Of a stretch of 44,084 nt of DNA, positions 17,302 through 26,677 are shown one piece after another. Origin of the DNA: Saprospiraceae bacterium (GTDB lineage: Bacteria; Bacteroidota; Bacteroidia; Chitinophagales; Saprospiraceae); NCBI GenBank assembly GCA_013001975.1, contig JABDKX010000112.1:1-44084 (forward strand). The letters are read 5' to 3'. The translations under genes were made by a program, and so were the position numbers. The notes beneath the pieces were generated by a model, which did not search any database, had not been told where the DNA came from, and worked only from the letters and a program-made list of their open reading frames with translations. Every line of letters starts with the position of its first letter. Position 1 is the first letter of the stretch.

Positions 17302-17820
17302 ATGAAGATGGAAGAACATTTAAAACTCATATACAAAAAAATTGATGCTTCATTAACCAATGAAGAGTCTGAGACGTTTGATATGTTATTTCATTCCAAT
17401 CCACAATTTGTTGATTTATATGAAAAGCAAGTCAGTTTGGATAACGCGCTTACAAATCTACCACTTGAAGTTGCACCTAAAGGAATGCTTGAAAATATTA
17501 TGCAACAAGTTTCTGTTCCAAGAGAATCATACGCAGCAAAATATGGATCGTTTGGCGGCATAAAATACATTGCATTGGGGCTAATCGTTTTGACGGTTGT
17601 CGGCGTTTTAATCGCTGTATTTTTTCAACAGGATGTCACTTTTGAGTCGTCTCCATCGCGGTTGGCAACCTGGATCAATCAGTACATGTCGTTCGAAGGT
17701 ATATTAACTGCAATGACGGGTCACTTAAAATATGGGTTCTTAATTGTCCCTGCTTTGGTATTAATCTGGCTAGATCTTGTATTAAGACACAACAAGTTGA
17801 TCTACAAAACAGTCAACTAA
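17302..17820 (+). CDS. Membrane protein, putative anti-sigma factor
   Basis: 172 residues. The soluble N-terminus (about 1-85) has the EEHLKLIYKKIDASLTNEES layout and a later NLPLEVAPKGMLENIMQQV helix that are common in Bacteroidota anti-sigma factors. Two membrane segments follow at about 89-110 and 143-162, with a short periplasmic loop. It lies 28 bases after the sigma gene, supporting a role in holding it at the membrane. No HxxxCxxC zinc motif is present, so it is not a ZAS-type anti-sigma. Confidence 0.75.
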   Translation: MKMEEHLKLIYKKIDASLTNEESETFDMLFHSNPQFVDLYEKQVSLDNALTNLPLEVAPKGMLENIMQQVSVPRESYAAKYGSFGGIKYIALGLIVLTVVGVLIAVFFQQDVTFESSPSRLATWINQYMSFEGILTAMTGHLKYGFLIVPALVLIWLDLVLRHNKLIYKTVN

Positions 17821-17823
17821 GAT

Positions 17824-18876
17824 TTATTTTTCTTCTTCGAATTTCTGTCGTGCATATTCTTGTAAGTCGATGACTTTATCAGACTCGTCAACGATTTCTT
17901 GTCCTAATAAGGTTTCAAACATATCTTCCATAGTCACTAATCCTACCACTGTTCCAAACTCATCTTTGACCACTGACAAATGTTGTCTTTCTTTGGTTTG
18001 AAACTTAAAAAGTTCGGGTAAGGGCATTGAATCACTAATTACGTTTACTTCAAACATGAGATCTTTTATTTTTTGATCTCCTCCTTGTTCTACAACACAA
18101 TGCAAGATGTCGTCTTTTAAAACCATTCCAGTTATATTGTCTTTACCTTCTTTATAAACAGGTATCCTTGAAAACGTCCTAGAAGGTGCGGCATTTAAAA
18201 ATTCATTGACTGTTGCATTTTCTTCTACCATAAAAGCAACTGTTCGAGGTGTCATAATATCTCTTGCAGTCAGAGATTCAAAATTCATCAGATTTTTAAT
18301 GATTTCCGATTCTTCAACACCGATCGCTCCTGAGTTTGCACCTTCAACGGCCAAAGCTGAAAAGTCAGCACGACTTAATACCGATTTGTTCTTTTCATTT
18401 TTGAATGTCTTTGTAATAAGTTGGCTAACCCATACAAGTGGTGCGAGAATAAACATTAAAAAACGAAGCGTTTGCACCGTAAATCCGGAAAGGGATCTCC
18501 AGTAATTTGCGCCAATTGTTTTAGGTATAATTTCTGATAAAATTAATATGGCTAAAGTCATGACAACTGCCACTACTGACTCATACGAAATCGGTATAGC
18601 ATCGCTTATTTTTCCAGTGCCTATCGCCTCGCCTGCAACTGCGCCTACACCAATGGCACCAACAGTATGTGCTATTGTATTGAGTGTTAGGATGGCTGAT
18701 AATGGCTTGTCAATATCTTTTTTATATTCCCTAAGAAGGAGGCCCACTTTTGATCCTTGAGCTATTTTCTGCCTTATAAATGTAGGTGTGATACTTAATA
18801 AAACCGCTTCTAATATTGAGCATAAAAATGAGAATGCGATCGATAAAACAAAAAAGAAAATCAATAAACTAATCAC
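17824..18876 (-). CDS. CNNM/HlyC-CorC-type protein (DUF21 plus CBS pair)
   Basis: 350 residues: four hydrophobic segments of a DUF21 (CNNM) membrane domain, including LSEIIPKTIGANYW, followed by two CBS domains (RDIMTPRTVAFMVEENATV, then the second around HLSVVKDEFGTVVGLVTMED). Such proteins are linked to magnesium or cobalt efflux; the C-terminal CorC/HlyC domain is absent, giving the shorter type. Start is GTG at 18876; the ATG at 18887 is out of frame. A good TTG-N18-TACATTTG promoter lies just upstream, so it can be transcribed apart from bioY. Confidence 0.9.
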   Translation of the reverse strand: MISLLIFFFVLSIAFSFLCSILEAVLLSITPTFIRQKIAQGSKVGLLLREYKKDIDKPLSAILTLNTIAHTVGAIGVGAVAGEAIGTGKISDAIPISYESVVAVVMTLAILILSEIIPKTIGANYWRSLSGFTVQTLRFLMFILAPLVWVSQLITKTFKNEKNKSVLSRADFSALAVEGANSGAIGVEESEIIKNLMNFESLTARDIMTPRTVAFMVEENATVNEFLNAAPSRTFSRIPVYKEGKDNITGMVLKDDILHCVVEQGGDQKIKDLMFEVNVISDSMPLPELFKFQTKERQHLSVVKDEFGTVVGLVTMEDMFETLLGQEIVDESDKVIDLQEYARQKFEEEK

Positions 18877-18899
18877 GTGTTTTTCATTTAATTAAGTTA

Positions 18900-18928
18900 C
18901 AAATGTACATAAAAGTATTGGCCTTCAA
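18900..18928 (-). promoter_or_regulatory. Bacteroidota housekeeping promoter of the CNNM gene
   Basis: On the minus strand TTG (18928-18926), 18 bases, TACATTTG (18907-18900): matches TTG-N17-23-TAnnTTTG. It would give a leader of roughly 20 bases. Confidence 0.55.
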
Positions 18929-18941
18929 GTATATCATCATT

Positions 18942-19487
18942 TTACAAAGGTTTCGTTGCAGATTCAGCCTCAGAAGCCATTCTTAGAATCAAATAAGTTA
19001 TGGCTGATGCTATAATGGCTTTGACTAAACCCATTTTCCAAAAAGGAAACAAACCATATTCCAATGCTTTCGAAAATCCAAATTTAAAAGACAAATGAAG
19101 TATGCCAAAAAAGAATAAAATAAAGGTTGCAATAAAAAATATTAAAACCAGATCTGTAAATTTTATAATCTCTTTTTTGTTTATGTTGTAGCTAATAAAG
19201 AATCCTGAAAAAATAAATCCATATAAAAAACCCCCACTCGATCCGAAAATTTTATCAATGCCTGAACTTCCATCAGAAAAGACGGGTAATCCAACAGACC
19301 CAATAGCTAAATATATCAATATTGTTATCACAAACTCTCTAGGGTTCAAAAACCCTGCTATTACAAAAACGGCGAGAGATTGCATAGTAAATGGAATTCC
19401 TGTTTCAAGTATTGGTACAGAAAATGAAACATAAGATGATAGCACTAATAAACACAATGATGGTATAATATTATTTATCATTTTCAT
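18942..19487 (-). CDS. bioY: Biotin transporter BioY
   Basis: 181 residues with about six membrane helices. Family hallmarks are IPFTMQSLAVFVIAGFLNPR, YLAIGSVGLPVF and the SGGFLYGF motif that forms the biotin site of the ECF-type S component. The gene starts at ATG 19487, which overlaps the stop of the LURP-one-like gene by four bases (ATGA), so translation is coupled. No energising EcfA/EcfT genes are adjacent, so it may share a distant module or work alone. Confidence 0.93.
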   Translation of the reverse strand: MKMINNIIPSLCLLVLSSYVSFSVPILETGIPFTMQSLAVFVIAGFLNPREFVITILIYLAIGSVGLPVFSDGSSGIDKIFGSSGGFLYGFIFSGFFISYNINKKEIIKFTDLVLIFFIATFILFFFGILHLSFKFGFSKALEYGLFPFWKMGLVKAIIASAITYLILRMASEAESATKPL

Positions 19488-19975
19488 GCTAAACCAGATG
19501 CTTTAAGTAGTGCAACGATTATGACAACCGATAAAATCATTGGAATATGTTCACCATCTTTAATAGCTATTCCAAAAGTGCCATTCGACCAAATTTTATG
19601 AGAAACTATCCCAAACTCCTCTTCATTTCTAATAAAGCGATATTCATTGCTCCACATATTTCCTTTTAATATAAACGGATCTACAATTGCACTTTCAATT
19701 TCAAAGGCTTTAGCATTCCAATTAATCGGTTTGTCAATTTTAGCAATCAATTTTCCCTCTTCGTATAAGTTATAACTGATCTTAAGTTGTTTCGCTTTTT
19801 CAATCTTATACTCAACATTAAAATTTACCGATTGCAATGTCGTTACCAAAGAAAAATTTTTATACCGAGATTGTACCTTGTAAACAATGTCCTCATTTTC
19901 ATCGAAAATGTCAAAGTTACCTACCTTCCACCAGCTTGATTTTTTTATTTTAAATTTAGCAAATTCGATAGGCAT
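19484..19975 (-). CDS. LURP-one-like protein with C-terminal membrane segment
   Basis: 163 residues. The repeated short beta-strand pattern (FDIFDENEDIVYKVQ, GKLIAKIDKP, the FEIES strand, NEYRFIRNEEEFGIVSHK) suggests a LURP-one/scramblase-like beta-barrel. A hydrophobic C-terminal segment (about 144-162) may anchor it in the membrane. It sits 11 bases after the M1 peptidase and four bases into bioY, so it belongs to that operon, but why it is coupled to biotin uptake is unknown. The family call is from pattern only. Confidence 0.65.
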   Translation of the reverse strand: MPIEFAKFKIKKSSWWKVGNFDIFDENEDIVYKVQSRYKNFSLVTTLQSVNFNVEYKIEKAKQLKISYNLYEEGKLIAKIDKPINWNAKAFEIESAIVDPFILKGNMWSNEYRFIRNEEEFGIVSHKIWSNGTFGIAIKDGEHIPMILSVVIIVALLKASGLA

Positions 19976-19986
19976 GCGATGGTTGA

Positions 19987-22587
19987 TTAAGGTTGGATAT
20001 ATTCTTGAAAACTAGAACGCAACCGCTCATCAGTCGACGTATTAACGATTTCTTTCATTATCTCAGTGAGTTTGTTTATTGCGTCTGTTTCTTCTTTATT
20101 TTCTTCTCCAACTTTCTTTCTAGATTCAACATTTGAAATTAATTTTTGAATAGTGTTTGTTGAAGAATACTTTTTAAAGTAATTATTCGATTGATCCAAT
20201 GCAATTTTCTTAAGTACATTTGATACTTCAACAATCTTAGCAACATCTTCAACAGACTTTATTAACTTCTCATATTGCTTCATATAATTGAAGAAGCCAA
20301 AAAGACTAACGGAGTTTATATTCTTTTCGAAAAAACCCAAATACTTTTCATCGCCAGTATTTGCATAAATTTCAGCAATCTTTGAAATTAACGGTTTGTG
20401 ATAAGATTTAGTTAACCTATTAACCTCTTTCAATGCAAGATCTTGATCGTTCTTATAAATAACATTTAGAGCTTCTCCAATAACTCTAAACGATTGTTCA
20501 TTTTTGATTACTTTTTTAGCTGTCTCTATATCCTTAACAGATTTCAAAGCCATTGCGCGGATTGCTGAACTTTCATCATTTAGAACAAGGTTAATTAATT
20601 TGTCTTTATACTCTTGAGGATCAAGAGAAGACACAACCATTGATCTGATTTCTTTTGCATCATCATTTATAGCTTTATCCAGTATTTTTGAGAAAGAAGG
20701 TGTACCCTTTAAGTTTTTCAGCGCTTGATTTTTATCACCAAATTCGTTTGATAAATTAAACAGATCTACATACTCTTGTTCGGTTCTTGATTCCTTTATT
20801 ATTGCTAGGATATCGTGCTTACCATCTAAAACAGCAACTACTGGCATTTCGTCTCCTTCAATATCTATAGTAAATTCTTGTTCTCTCTGATTGATCCATT
20901 TTTCAACATATTCAACTTTTCCAGAAGGATAATACATTGCAACTTCTACAGGGATTTGAAATATAGGTAAAAATTCTTCAGGGTCTTGAGTTTGTACAAC
21001 TGAAAACATAACAGATTTTGATTCGGCATCAATATTATTATCAATGGCTAAGATAGGATGGCCTTCATCAAAAAACCATTGATTGAAAAACCAATTTAAG
21101 TCTTCACCGACAACATCCTCAAAAGCCAATCTAAGTTCATGAGCTTCTACATCTGAGTATTGATGTTTTTCGAGATAGAATTTCAAACCTGAGAAGAATG
21201 CATCGTCTCCAACATAAGACCTCAACATATGCACAACCAATCCACCTTTATTATAGCTATGACCATCAAACATCTGTTCTTTATCGCCATACTCGAAGTC
21301 AATTAAATCATGCGTGCCGCCTTGTTGTGCAGACATCAAATAACCATTCATATCCTGTAGTCTTTTTCTTTCTGCATTTTCATGACCGTATTTATATTCT
21401 CTCCATAAGAATTCACTATATGTAGCAAATCCCTCATTCAAGGTGAGGTTAGACCAACTTTCACAAGTAACCAGGTCTCCAAACCAATGATGGAATAGTT
21501 CATGTGCTACTATATCATCGTTATTGCTATCTATTAATTCTCTAGAGTTTTTCTGAACAAACTCTCCAAATACTACAGCTCCTGTATTTTCCATTGCTCC
21601 AGAAACGTAATCGCGACAAACTATTTGAGCATATTTGTCCCATGGATAAGAATATCCTAAAATGTCTGAAAAGAACTCTAACATTTCTGGTGTGTGATTA
21701 AATATTTTTTCAGCGTCATCTTCATATTCCTTTTCTACATAGTACATTAAGTCCTTGCCATTCCAGGTATCTTTTACAACTGCATATTCACCTACTCCTA
21801 ACATAAATAAATAAGGAGCATGAGGCTTTTCTTGTTTCCAATAGTCTGTTCTGGTACCGTTAGGGTTGCTTGTTGAGGAAATCAATTTTCCATTTGAAAG
21901 TGTTTGGAATTTTTCTTGGACAGTTACATATATTTCTTGGCTGCAGCGCTCATTAGGTTTGTCAATTGTTGGAAACCATCTTGAGCTATTTTCTGTTTCA
22001 CCCTGAGTCCAAATTTGTTGTGGCTTATTTTTATTCTCTTTAAGTGGATTGATAAAAAACAGTCCTTTGTCAGAAGTAATGGCTGCGCTCCCTCCACTTG
22101 GTCCTTCGTTTGGTTTTGCTGTGTACTCTATATAAACTGTATAGGTCTCATCCCTTGTGTAAGTCCTGTCAAGATTTATTTTTAGTTTTTGTTCATCATA
22201 GTCATAGGTCAAGGACTTTCCATTCATTTCTATTTTATGAATATCAAATACTTTGGCGTCCAACTCCAAAGTGTTTGTGGCATAAAACATCGGTTTCAAT
22301 TGCAGCGTAGCCTTTCCTAAAACATGTTGTTTGGCCCAATCAAAAGCTATTTCAAGTTTGGTATGCAAGAGATCATGTTTTCTAGTTGCTGATGCCTGAT
22401 AGCCTGGCAATTCATAAACCACTTCTTCCTCTTCTACAATTGGGGAAGCCGTTACGACCATTGTATCTAATAATTCTTCGTCTATAACAACTTCGGGCAT
22501 CTCCATTGGGGCTTTAGTTGATTTACAGGCAAAAAACGTTATAAATATTAATGCAAGAAAATAGGGTGATTTTAATTGATGTCTCAT
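19987..22587 (-). CDS. M1 family aminopeptidase lipoprotein
   Basis: An 866-residue zinc aminopeptidase that trims N-terminal residues from peptides outside the cytoplasm. A lipobox (FFAC, Cys about residue 21) makes it a lipoprotein. Catalytic motifs are complete: GAMEN at 326-330, HELFH at 362-366 with Glu385 as third zinc ligand (NEGFA). The C-terminal ~250 residues are helical, HEAT-like repeats. Start at ATG 22587. It leads an operon with the LURP-one-like gene and bioY. Confidence 0.95.
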   Translation of the reverse strand: MRHQLKSPYFLALIFITFFACKSTKAPMEMPEVVIDEELLDTMVVTASPIVEEEEVVYELPGYQASATRKHDLLHTKLEIAFDWAKQHVLGKATLQLKPMFYATNTLELDAKVFDIHKIEMNGKSLTYDYDEQKLKINLDRTYTRDETYTVYIEYTAKPNEGPSGGSAAITSDKGLFFINPLKENKNKPQQIWTQGETENSSRWFPTIDKPNERCSQEIYVTVQEKFQTLSNGKLISSTSNPNGTRTDYWKQEKPHAPYLFMLGVGEYAVVKDTWNGKDLMYYVEKEYEDDAEKIFNHTPEMLEFFSDILGYSYPWDKYAQIVCRDYVSGAMENTGAVVFGEFVQKNSRELIDSNNDDIVAHELFHHWFGDLVTCESWSNLTLNEGFATYSEFLWREYKYGHENAERKRLQDMNGYLMSAQQGGTHDLIDFEYGDKEQMFDGHSYNKGGLVVHMLRSYVGDDAFFSGLKFYLEKHQYSDVEAHELRLAFEDVVGEDLNWFFNQWFFDEGHPILAIDNNIDAESKSVMFSVVQTQDPEEFLPIFQIPVEVAMYYPSGKVEYVEKWINQREQEFTIDIEGDEMPVVAVLDGKHDILAIIKESRTEQEYVDLFNLSNEFGDKNQALKNLKGTPSFSKILDKAINDDAKEIRSMVVSSLDPQEYKDKLINLVLNDESSAIRAMALKSVKDIETAKKVIKNEQSFRVIGEALNVIYKNDQDLALKEVNRLTKSYHKPLISKIAEIYANTGDEKYLGFFEKNINSVSLFGFFNYMKQYEKLIKSVEDVAKIVEVSNVLKKIALDQSNNYFKKYSSTNTIQKLISNVESRKKVGEENKEETDAINKLTEIMKEIVNTSTDERLRSSFQEYIQP

Positions 22588-22649
22588 TTACTTATTTTGA
22601 CTATTGCTTAATTAAAAATTTCTTCTAAAAATTTGGGTTGTGATTATCT

Positions 22650-23231
22650 CTAATACTCATAACCCATTGATGATAATATTTCCTCTATTTCATCATCTAC
22701 AGATTCCATGTTTTTCTGCAAATTAAATGTTTTACCATTTTCAATTTCATAAAATACTCTTAAATATGCTAGAAAAAAATCGCTGGGTATATCATTAAAT
22801 CTATAGGCTCCATAGAAATATTTAAAGTGTTCTTTTTTAAATCCTTTATTTTCTGAAGCATAAAAATAAACTACGAGTGGTGCTATGGCTGCATATTGAC
22901 CATGTGTTGTCCTACTTGGGTATCCATAGGTATTGAAATATGCCTCGACTCTATCCAAATATATTTTCTCCTCTTTTACTTTCTTCTTTATAAATGATAT
23001 ATGCTCTTCAGAGTTTTGTCCAAATTTTCTTATTGTAAAATCTTCTTCATTTAAAATGTTTTGGAATTCGTAGAAGATATTCTCGAGGTATTCCGTTTTT
23101 AAGTCATTTGATTTTAAGGCTGAAATTTCAGCCTGAACATTTACTTTTTCAATCCGAGCATCAGATTTACAGGAAACAAAAGATAGGATTGATAAAATTA
23201 TAAGACCTATATAAGTGATTTGTTTTGACAA
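22650..23231 (-). CDS. Lipoprotein of unknown function
   Basis: 193 residues; lipobox SFVSC (Cys about residue 21). The remainder is mostly helical. A LDRVEAYFNTYGYPSRTTHG segment followed by a YAAIAPLVVYFYA helix is loosely like the DUF6624 family, not enough to assign. Start is TTG at 23231; a stop lies five codons upstream in frame with no ATG between. It lies between a terminator and the M1 peptidase. Confidence 0.75.
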   Translation of the reverse strand: MSKQITYIGLIILSILSFVSCKSDARIEKVNVQAEISALKSNDLKTEYLENIFYEFQNILNEEDFTIRKFGQNSEEHISFIKKKVKEEKIYLDRVEAYFNTYGYPSRTTHGQYAAIAPLVVYFYASENKGFKKEHFKYFYGAYRFNDIPSDFFLAYLRVFYEIENGKTFNLQKNMESVDDEIEEILSSMGYEY

Positions 23232-23250
23232 AAGGCAGAAAAATTATGAT

Positions 23251-23290
23251 GTAAATAAAATCAGCCAACAAGAATTTATGTTGGCTGATT
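23251..23290 (-). terminator. Rho-independent terminator of the PorE-like gene
   Basis: Stem AATCAGCCAACA (23259-23270) with complement at 23279-23290, eight-base loop, followed on the minus strand by a U-rich tract. It begins just after the stop codon of the PorE-like gene. Confidence 0.88.
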
Positions 23291-23295
23291 AAACT

Positions 23296-25362
23296 TTATT
23301 TATTTGCCGGTTTAGTAACCGTTCGTGTTATTTCAATTGACTTTGGACCACCAATAATTTTGAATTCTGTCCTCCTATTTACACGATGCTCATCATCTGT
23401 ACAAGGAACCCTATTCTTACATTGATTTAGTATTCGTTTTTCACCATATCCTACTGCTTCAATTCTGTTTTTCTTAATTCCTTGATTCAAGAGCCACTGT
23501 CTGGCAGAATTCGCTCTTCTTTGAGATAGGTCTTCATTGTATCGAGCAGGTCCTTGTGAATCTGTATGAGATGATAATTCGATGACTAAGGTCGGATACT
23601 CATTCATAAGATCATATAAGAATGTCAAATCTTTTTCAGCATCTTCTAAGATGGCGTCGTCATCAAAATCGTAGTAAATATTGTTAAGCCTAATTGGTTC
23701 GTTTGTAGTAACCGTTTCCGTTACTTCAATTTCTTCTTCAACTGGCATTGCTTTTAAAGTAATTTTCTTTTTGATTGTGTAATTATCCAATATACCTGCT
23801 GTATTGAAATTAATCGAATCAGGGTAATAACCTGAGCTGGTAATCGTAGCTTTATATTTAAAATCAGAATCCAACAAAAACTGAAACTCATTTCCTAATG
23901 AGTTAAATTTCATATCCGTCGGATAATTTATTGGATCAGAAAGGTTTTCTAATTTGATGGTTGCACCATTTAATGGTTCATCGTTTTCATTTACAACAAT
24001 AGCTAACAAATCAATAACAATGGTTCTGATATTAAAAGCAAAGATGTCATCACAACATGTTTTACTTCTTAATTTTTTCTTTTTATCAGTTGGTCTGTTA
24101 GAAAGAAAGTATCCTCTTCCACCTTCTTCCGCCATGCTTAAGCCAAGGTCATCATAAGAAGAATTATATCCCAATCCCATGTTTTCACCCACACTCCATT
24201 CTGTACCATCCCATAAACTGTAATAAATATCCATACCGCCAATTGTTGGGCGGCCATCAGTACTAAAATACAAAGTGCCTTCATAATAGAATGGCGTCAA
24301 TTCGTCGCCAGCTGTATTGATGTTTTCTCCAAGGTTCACTGGAGAAGAAAAGCTGCCATCACTGTTAATGTTAGAATAATAAATATCGAATCTTCCTAAT
24401 CCTCCTTCCATATCAGAAACAAAAAATAAGACATCTTTACCAAACAGTTGTCCTACAGCAGGTTGCTTAGACAGCCAATCACCATTTACTGTTGGTAACA
24501 TTGTTGCGGCTGACCAACCAGAATCTTTTTTATAGCTGACCATTAGTTTAGATGATGTTGTTTCAGTCCCTACCATTTGTACCCTTGTAAAATACATTGT
24601 ACGTCCATCTCTTGAAAAGGCAACATGGGCATTATGAAAACCGATTCTATTTACGTTTTGATCAAGCGCATCGCCATCCTCAAGTTTTCCTTCTTTATCT
24701 TTTGAGGCTAAATATATTTTTGCATGATATTCATCGTCATCTTCTTCGCCTGGCTGAATTATTGATTTCCTATTTAGAGAGGCGTAGTAAAATTCTCCGT
24801 CGCCAGATTCTCTAGGGGAATATTCTGCCGATGGCGAATTAATTGAAGCATCAAGGGGACCAATTGCAGTTTCAACATTTGGTTCAATGCCTTCTAAAAG
24901 CTGAATGCCTTCAATTTCGAATTCCGCCTTTTTAATAATGTCTTCATTTTCACTTAAGCTGATCACTTTGTTGAATTCCTTCAAGGCATCAGAATATTTA
25001 GCATTTGCTTTGAGAGTCATACCGTAGATATATCGCCAATCACTGAAAAGGTTGTCCTCATCTTTATCCAATATTTTTTTTAACGACTTTTCAGCTCTTG
25101 CATAATCCCTTACACGGTAGTTGAGTTCAGCAATTTTTAGCGCGTACTTTTTGACTTCAGGGTTACTTTTACGTCCTGAGTTTTGTCTCACTTCATCGTA
25201 GACTTCTTCATACCATTCTAAAGCGCCAAAATAATTGTACTGAGCTTCAGCGGTCTGTGCGGCTTCTAGTTTTTGGGCGAAAGAATTTTCTCTTATTGGT
25301 TGAGCCAGCAAGAAAGTTGCTGTGAATAAAGAGAAACAAATAATTTTAATAAAGCGCTGCAT
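23296..25362 (-). CDS. OmpA-family protein with TPR, PD40 and regulatory domains (PorE-like)
   Basis: 688 residues. Signal peptide (residues 1-20), TPR-like helices (~25-160), a PD40/WD40-like propeller (~175-430), a carboxypeptidase regulatory-like beta domain (~445-540, GATIKLENLSDPIN) and a C-terminal OmpA domain (~555-680; SSHTDSQG with the peptidoglycan-binding Asp, and NRRTEF Arg). This order matches PorE of Porphyromonas, a T9SS accessory protein anchored to peptidoglycan, but there the protein is a lipoprotein and here the signal lacks the Cys. It follows the PorP/SprF gene by 12 bases. Confidence 0.85.
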   Translation of the reverse strand: MQRFIKIICFSLFTATFLLAQPIRENSFAQKLEAAQTAEAQYNYFGALEWYEEVYDEVRQNSGRKSNPEVKKYALKIAELNYRVRDYARAEKSLKKILDKDEDNLFSDWRYIYGMTLKANAKYSDALKEFNKVISLSENEDIIKKAEFEIEGIQLLEGIEPNVETAIGPLDASINSPSAEYSPRESGDGEFYYASLNRKSIIQPGEEDDDEYHAKIYLASKDKEGKLEDGDALDQNVNRIGFHNAHVAFSRDGRTMYFTRVQMVGTETTSSKLMVSYKKDSGWSAATMLPTVNGDWLSKQPAVGQLFGKDVLFFVSDMEGGLGRFDIYYSNINSDGSFSSPVNLGENINTAGDELTPFYYEGTLYFSTDGRPTIGGMDIYYSLWDGTEWSVGENMGLGYNSSYDDLGLSMAEEGGRGYFLSNRPTDKKKKLRSKTCCDDIFAFNIRTIVIDLLAIVVNENDEPLNGATIKLENLSDPINYPTDMKFNSLGNEFQFLLDSDFKYKATITSSGYYPDSINFNTAGILDNYTIKKKITLKAMPVEEEIEVTETVTTNEPIRLNNIYYDFDDDAILEDAEKDLTFLYDLMNEYPTLVIELSSHTDSQGPARYNEDLSQRRANSARQWLLNQGIKKNRIEAVGYGEKRILNQCKNRVPCTDDEHRVNRRTEFKIIGGPKSIEITRTVTKPANK

Positions 25363-25374
25363 ATATTTGATTTA

Positions 25375-26475
25375 TTATAGTCTTGGACAAATTAATTTTG
25401 GTTTAACCTCTGCTTTCTTATTCCACTTAAAAATTTTACTGATACCTAATTCAAAAGCACCAGCATTACTTGTGGCTCCAGATAAGCCAGTTAGATTTAA
25501 ATCGAAAGAAAGGCCGACTCGCCAATCTTTATAATCTGCGCCTAAATAAATAGGAACATCCATATTTGAAGCGACTCTAACGCCCAAACCAAAGTTTAAA
25601 TAGATTTCTTTCTTCTTGTTATGTTGGTATGAAAAAAGTCCTTGAAGTAAAAGATTACTTGCTGCTCCCATTTTCTGATATAACAATGTTGGGTTGAATA
25701 CCAATCTTGGATTTAGATCTGTGTATAATTGTATAAAACCATTTATTCTACGATCTATCTTTGCCCCAACTTGTTGCCCTGTTAACGTATCTAGTTGACT
25801 ATTCAATCTCGGTGCAAATAAGTGATCCGAAGATATGCCTATTCTTAAATCAGATGATTTACCCATTGGTGTTGTATACATAAACCCTAAATGGATATCA
25901 TTGGTATCTTCAATAACTTCTCCGTCTTGATTTTGACCTATTTTTAAATCCATTTCATCTACATCTTCAAACGAAGCCATTTGACCATTAACAATATTTG
26001 ATGGAGATAAAGAGACACCATTACCGTTATATCCATTTGAATATTTGCCATATTTGGCAGCAATGGTTAAAACTTTAGTTTGTTTTTTACCCAGTGTTAA
26101 GTGATATGCACCAGAAAGACCTGCGAATCCTCTTCTCATGTCCAAAATACCTGCTGTTGGCTCAGCAATAAGTCCTGTATTTTCAGACAGCATATTAATA
26201 CCAAAAGAAATCCAATCTCCTTCTTTTAAACCAAAGGGAATATTTCCATCTAATAATACATTCATAGTATTAAAACCATCATTGCCATTTGATCCAATAT
26301 TAAACCATTGTGATCTCCTGATTATCGTGGCTCTGATATTACCATAAAATGATCCAGTTAGCGCCGGGCTAACGGTAGATGGTGCAAATTGATAGTAACT
26401 AAAATGTGCATCCTGTGCAGACATTGAAATCGACAGAAAGCACAGAATTGCTAGAAACGATTGTTTAATGTTCAT
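25375..26475 (-). CDS. PorP/SprF family T9SS membrane protein
   Basis: 366 residues with signal peptide and the FSYYQFAPSTVSPALTG-type N-terminus of the PorP/SprF family; the rest is outer-membrane beta-barrel with alternating hydrophobic strands. These proteins help T9SS export or retain particular surface adhesins; SprF works with SprB. It pairs with the PorE-like gene downstream, but no giant adhesin gene lies upstream in the window, so it may serve a distant cargo. Confidence 0.9.
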   Translation of the reverse strand: MNIKQSFLAILCFLSISMSAQDAHFSYYQFAPSTVSPALTGSFYGNIRATIIRRSQWFNIGSNGNDGFNTMNVLLDGNIPFGLKEGDWISFGINMLSENTGLIAEPTAGILDMRRGFAGLSGAYHLTLGKKQTKVLTIAAKYGKYSNGYNGNGVSLSPSNIVNGQMASFEDVDEMDLKIGQNQDGEVIEDTNDIHLGFMYTTPMGKSSDLRIGISSDHLFAPRLNSQLDTLTGQQVGAKIDRRINGFIQLYTDLNPRLVFNPTLLYQKMGAASNLLLQGLFSYQHNKKKEIYLNFGLGVRVASNMDVPIYLGADYKDWRVGLSFDLNLTGLSGATSNAGAFELGISKIFKWNKKAEVKPKLICPRL

Positions 26476-26522
26476 CTTTGTAAGAAAATTATACGCTAAA
26501 ATTAGCTTATTAAGGTTTTATA

Positions 26523-26603
26523 ATGAAATACTTCGAAGACAATAGTGCTAAATATTTGCAATCTCGACTGGGCTATGACGATATTGCCTTAATTTTAGAC
26601 TAA
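26523..26603 (+). CDS. Possible small ORF of 26 codons
   Basis: ATG at 26523 opens a frame of 26 residues, MKYFEDNSAKYLQSRLGYDD and six more. The composition is protein-like, but there is no family match known to me and no promoter. It may be a chance ORF or a remnant. It lies in the otherwise gene-free 26476-26677 gap. Confidence 0.2.
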   Translation: MKYFEDNSAKYLQSRLGYDDIALILD

Positions 26604-26677
26604 TCCTAATTATTTAATGCGAAAAACAACTTATTATTTTACTAATTCATCCAAAACAATTTAGATTTTTATTCACC

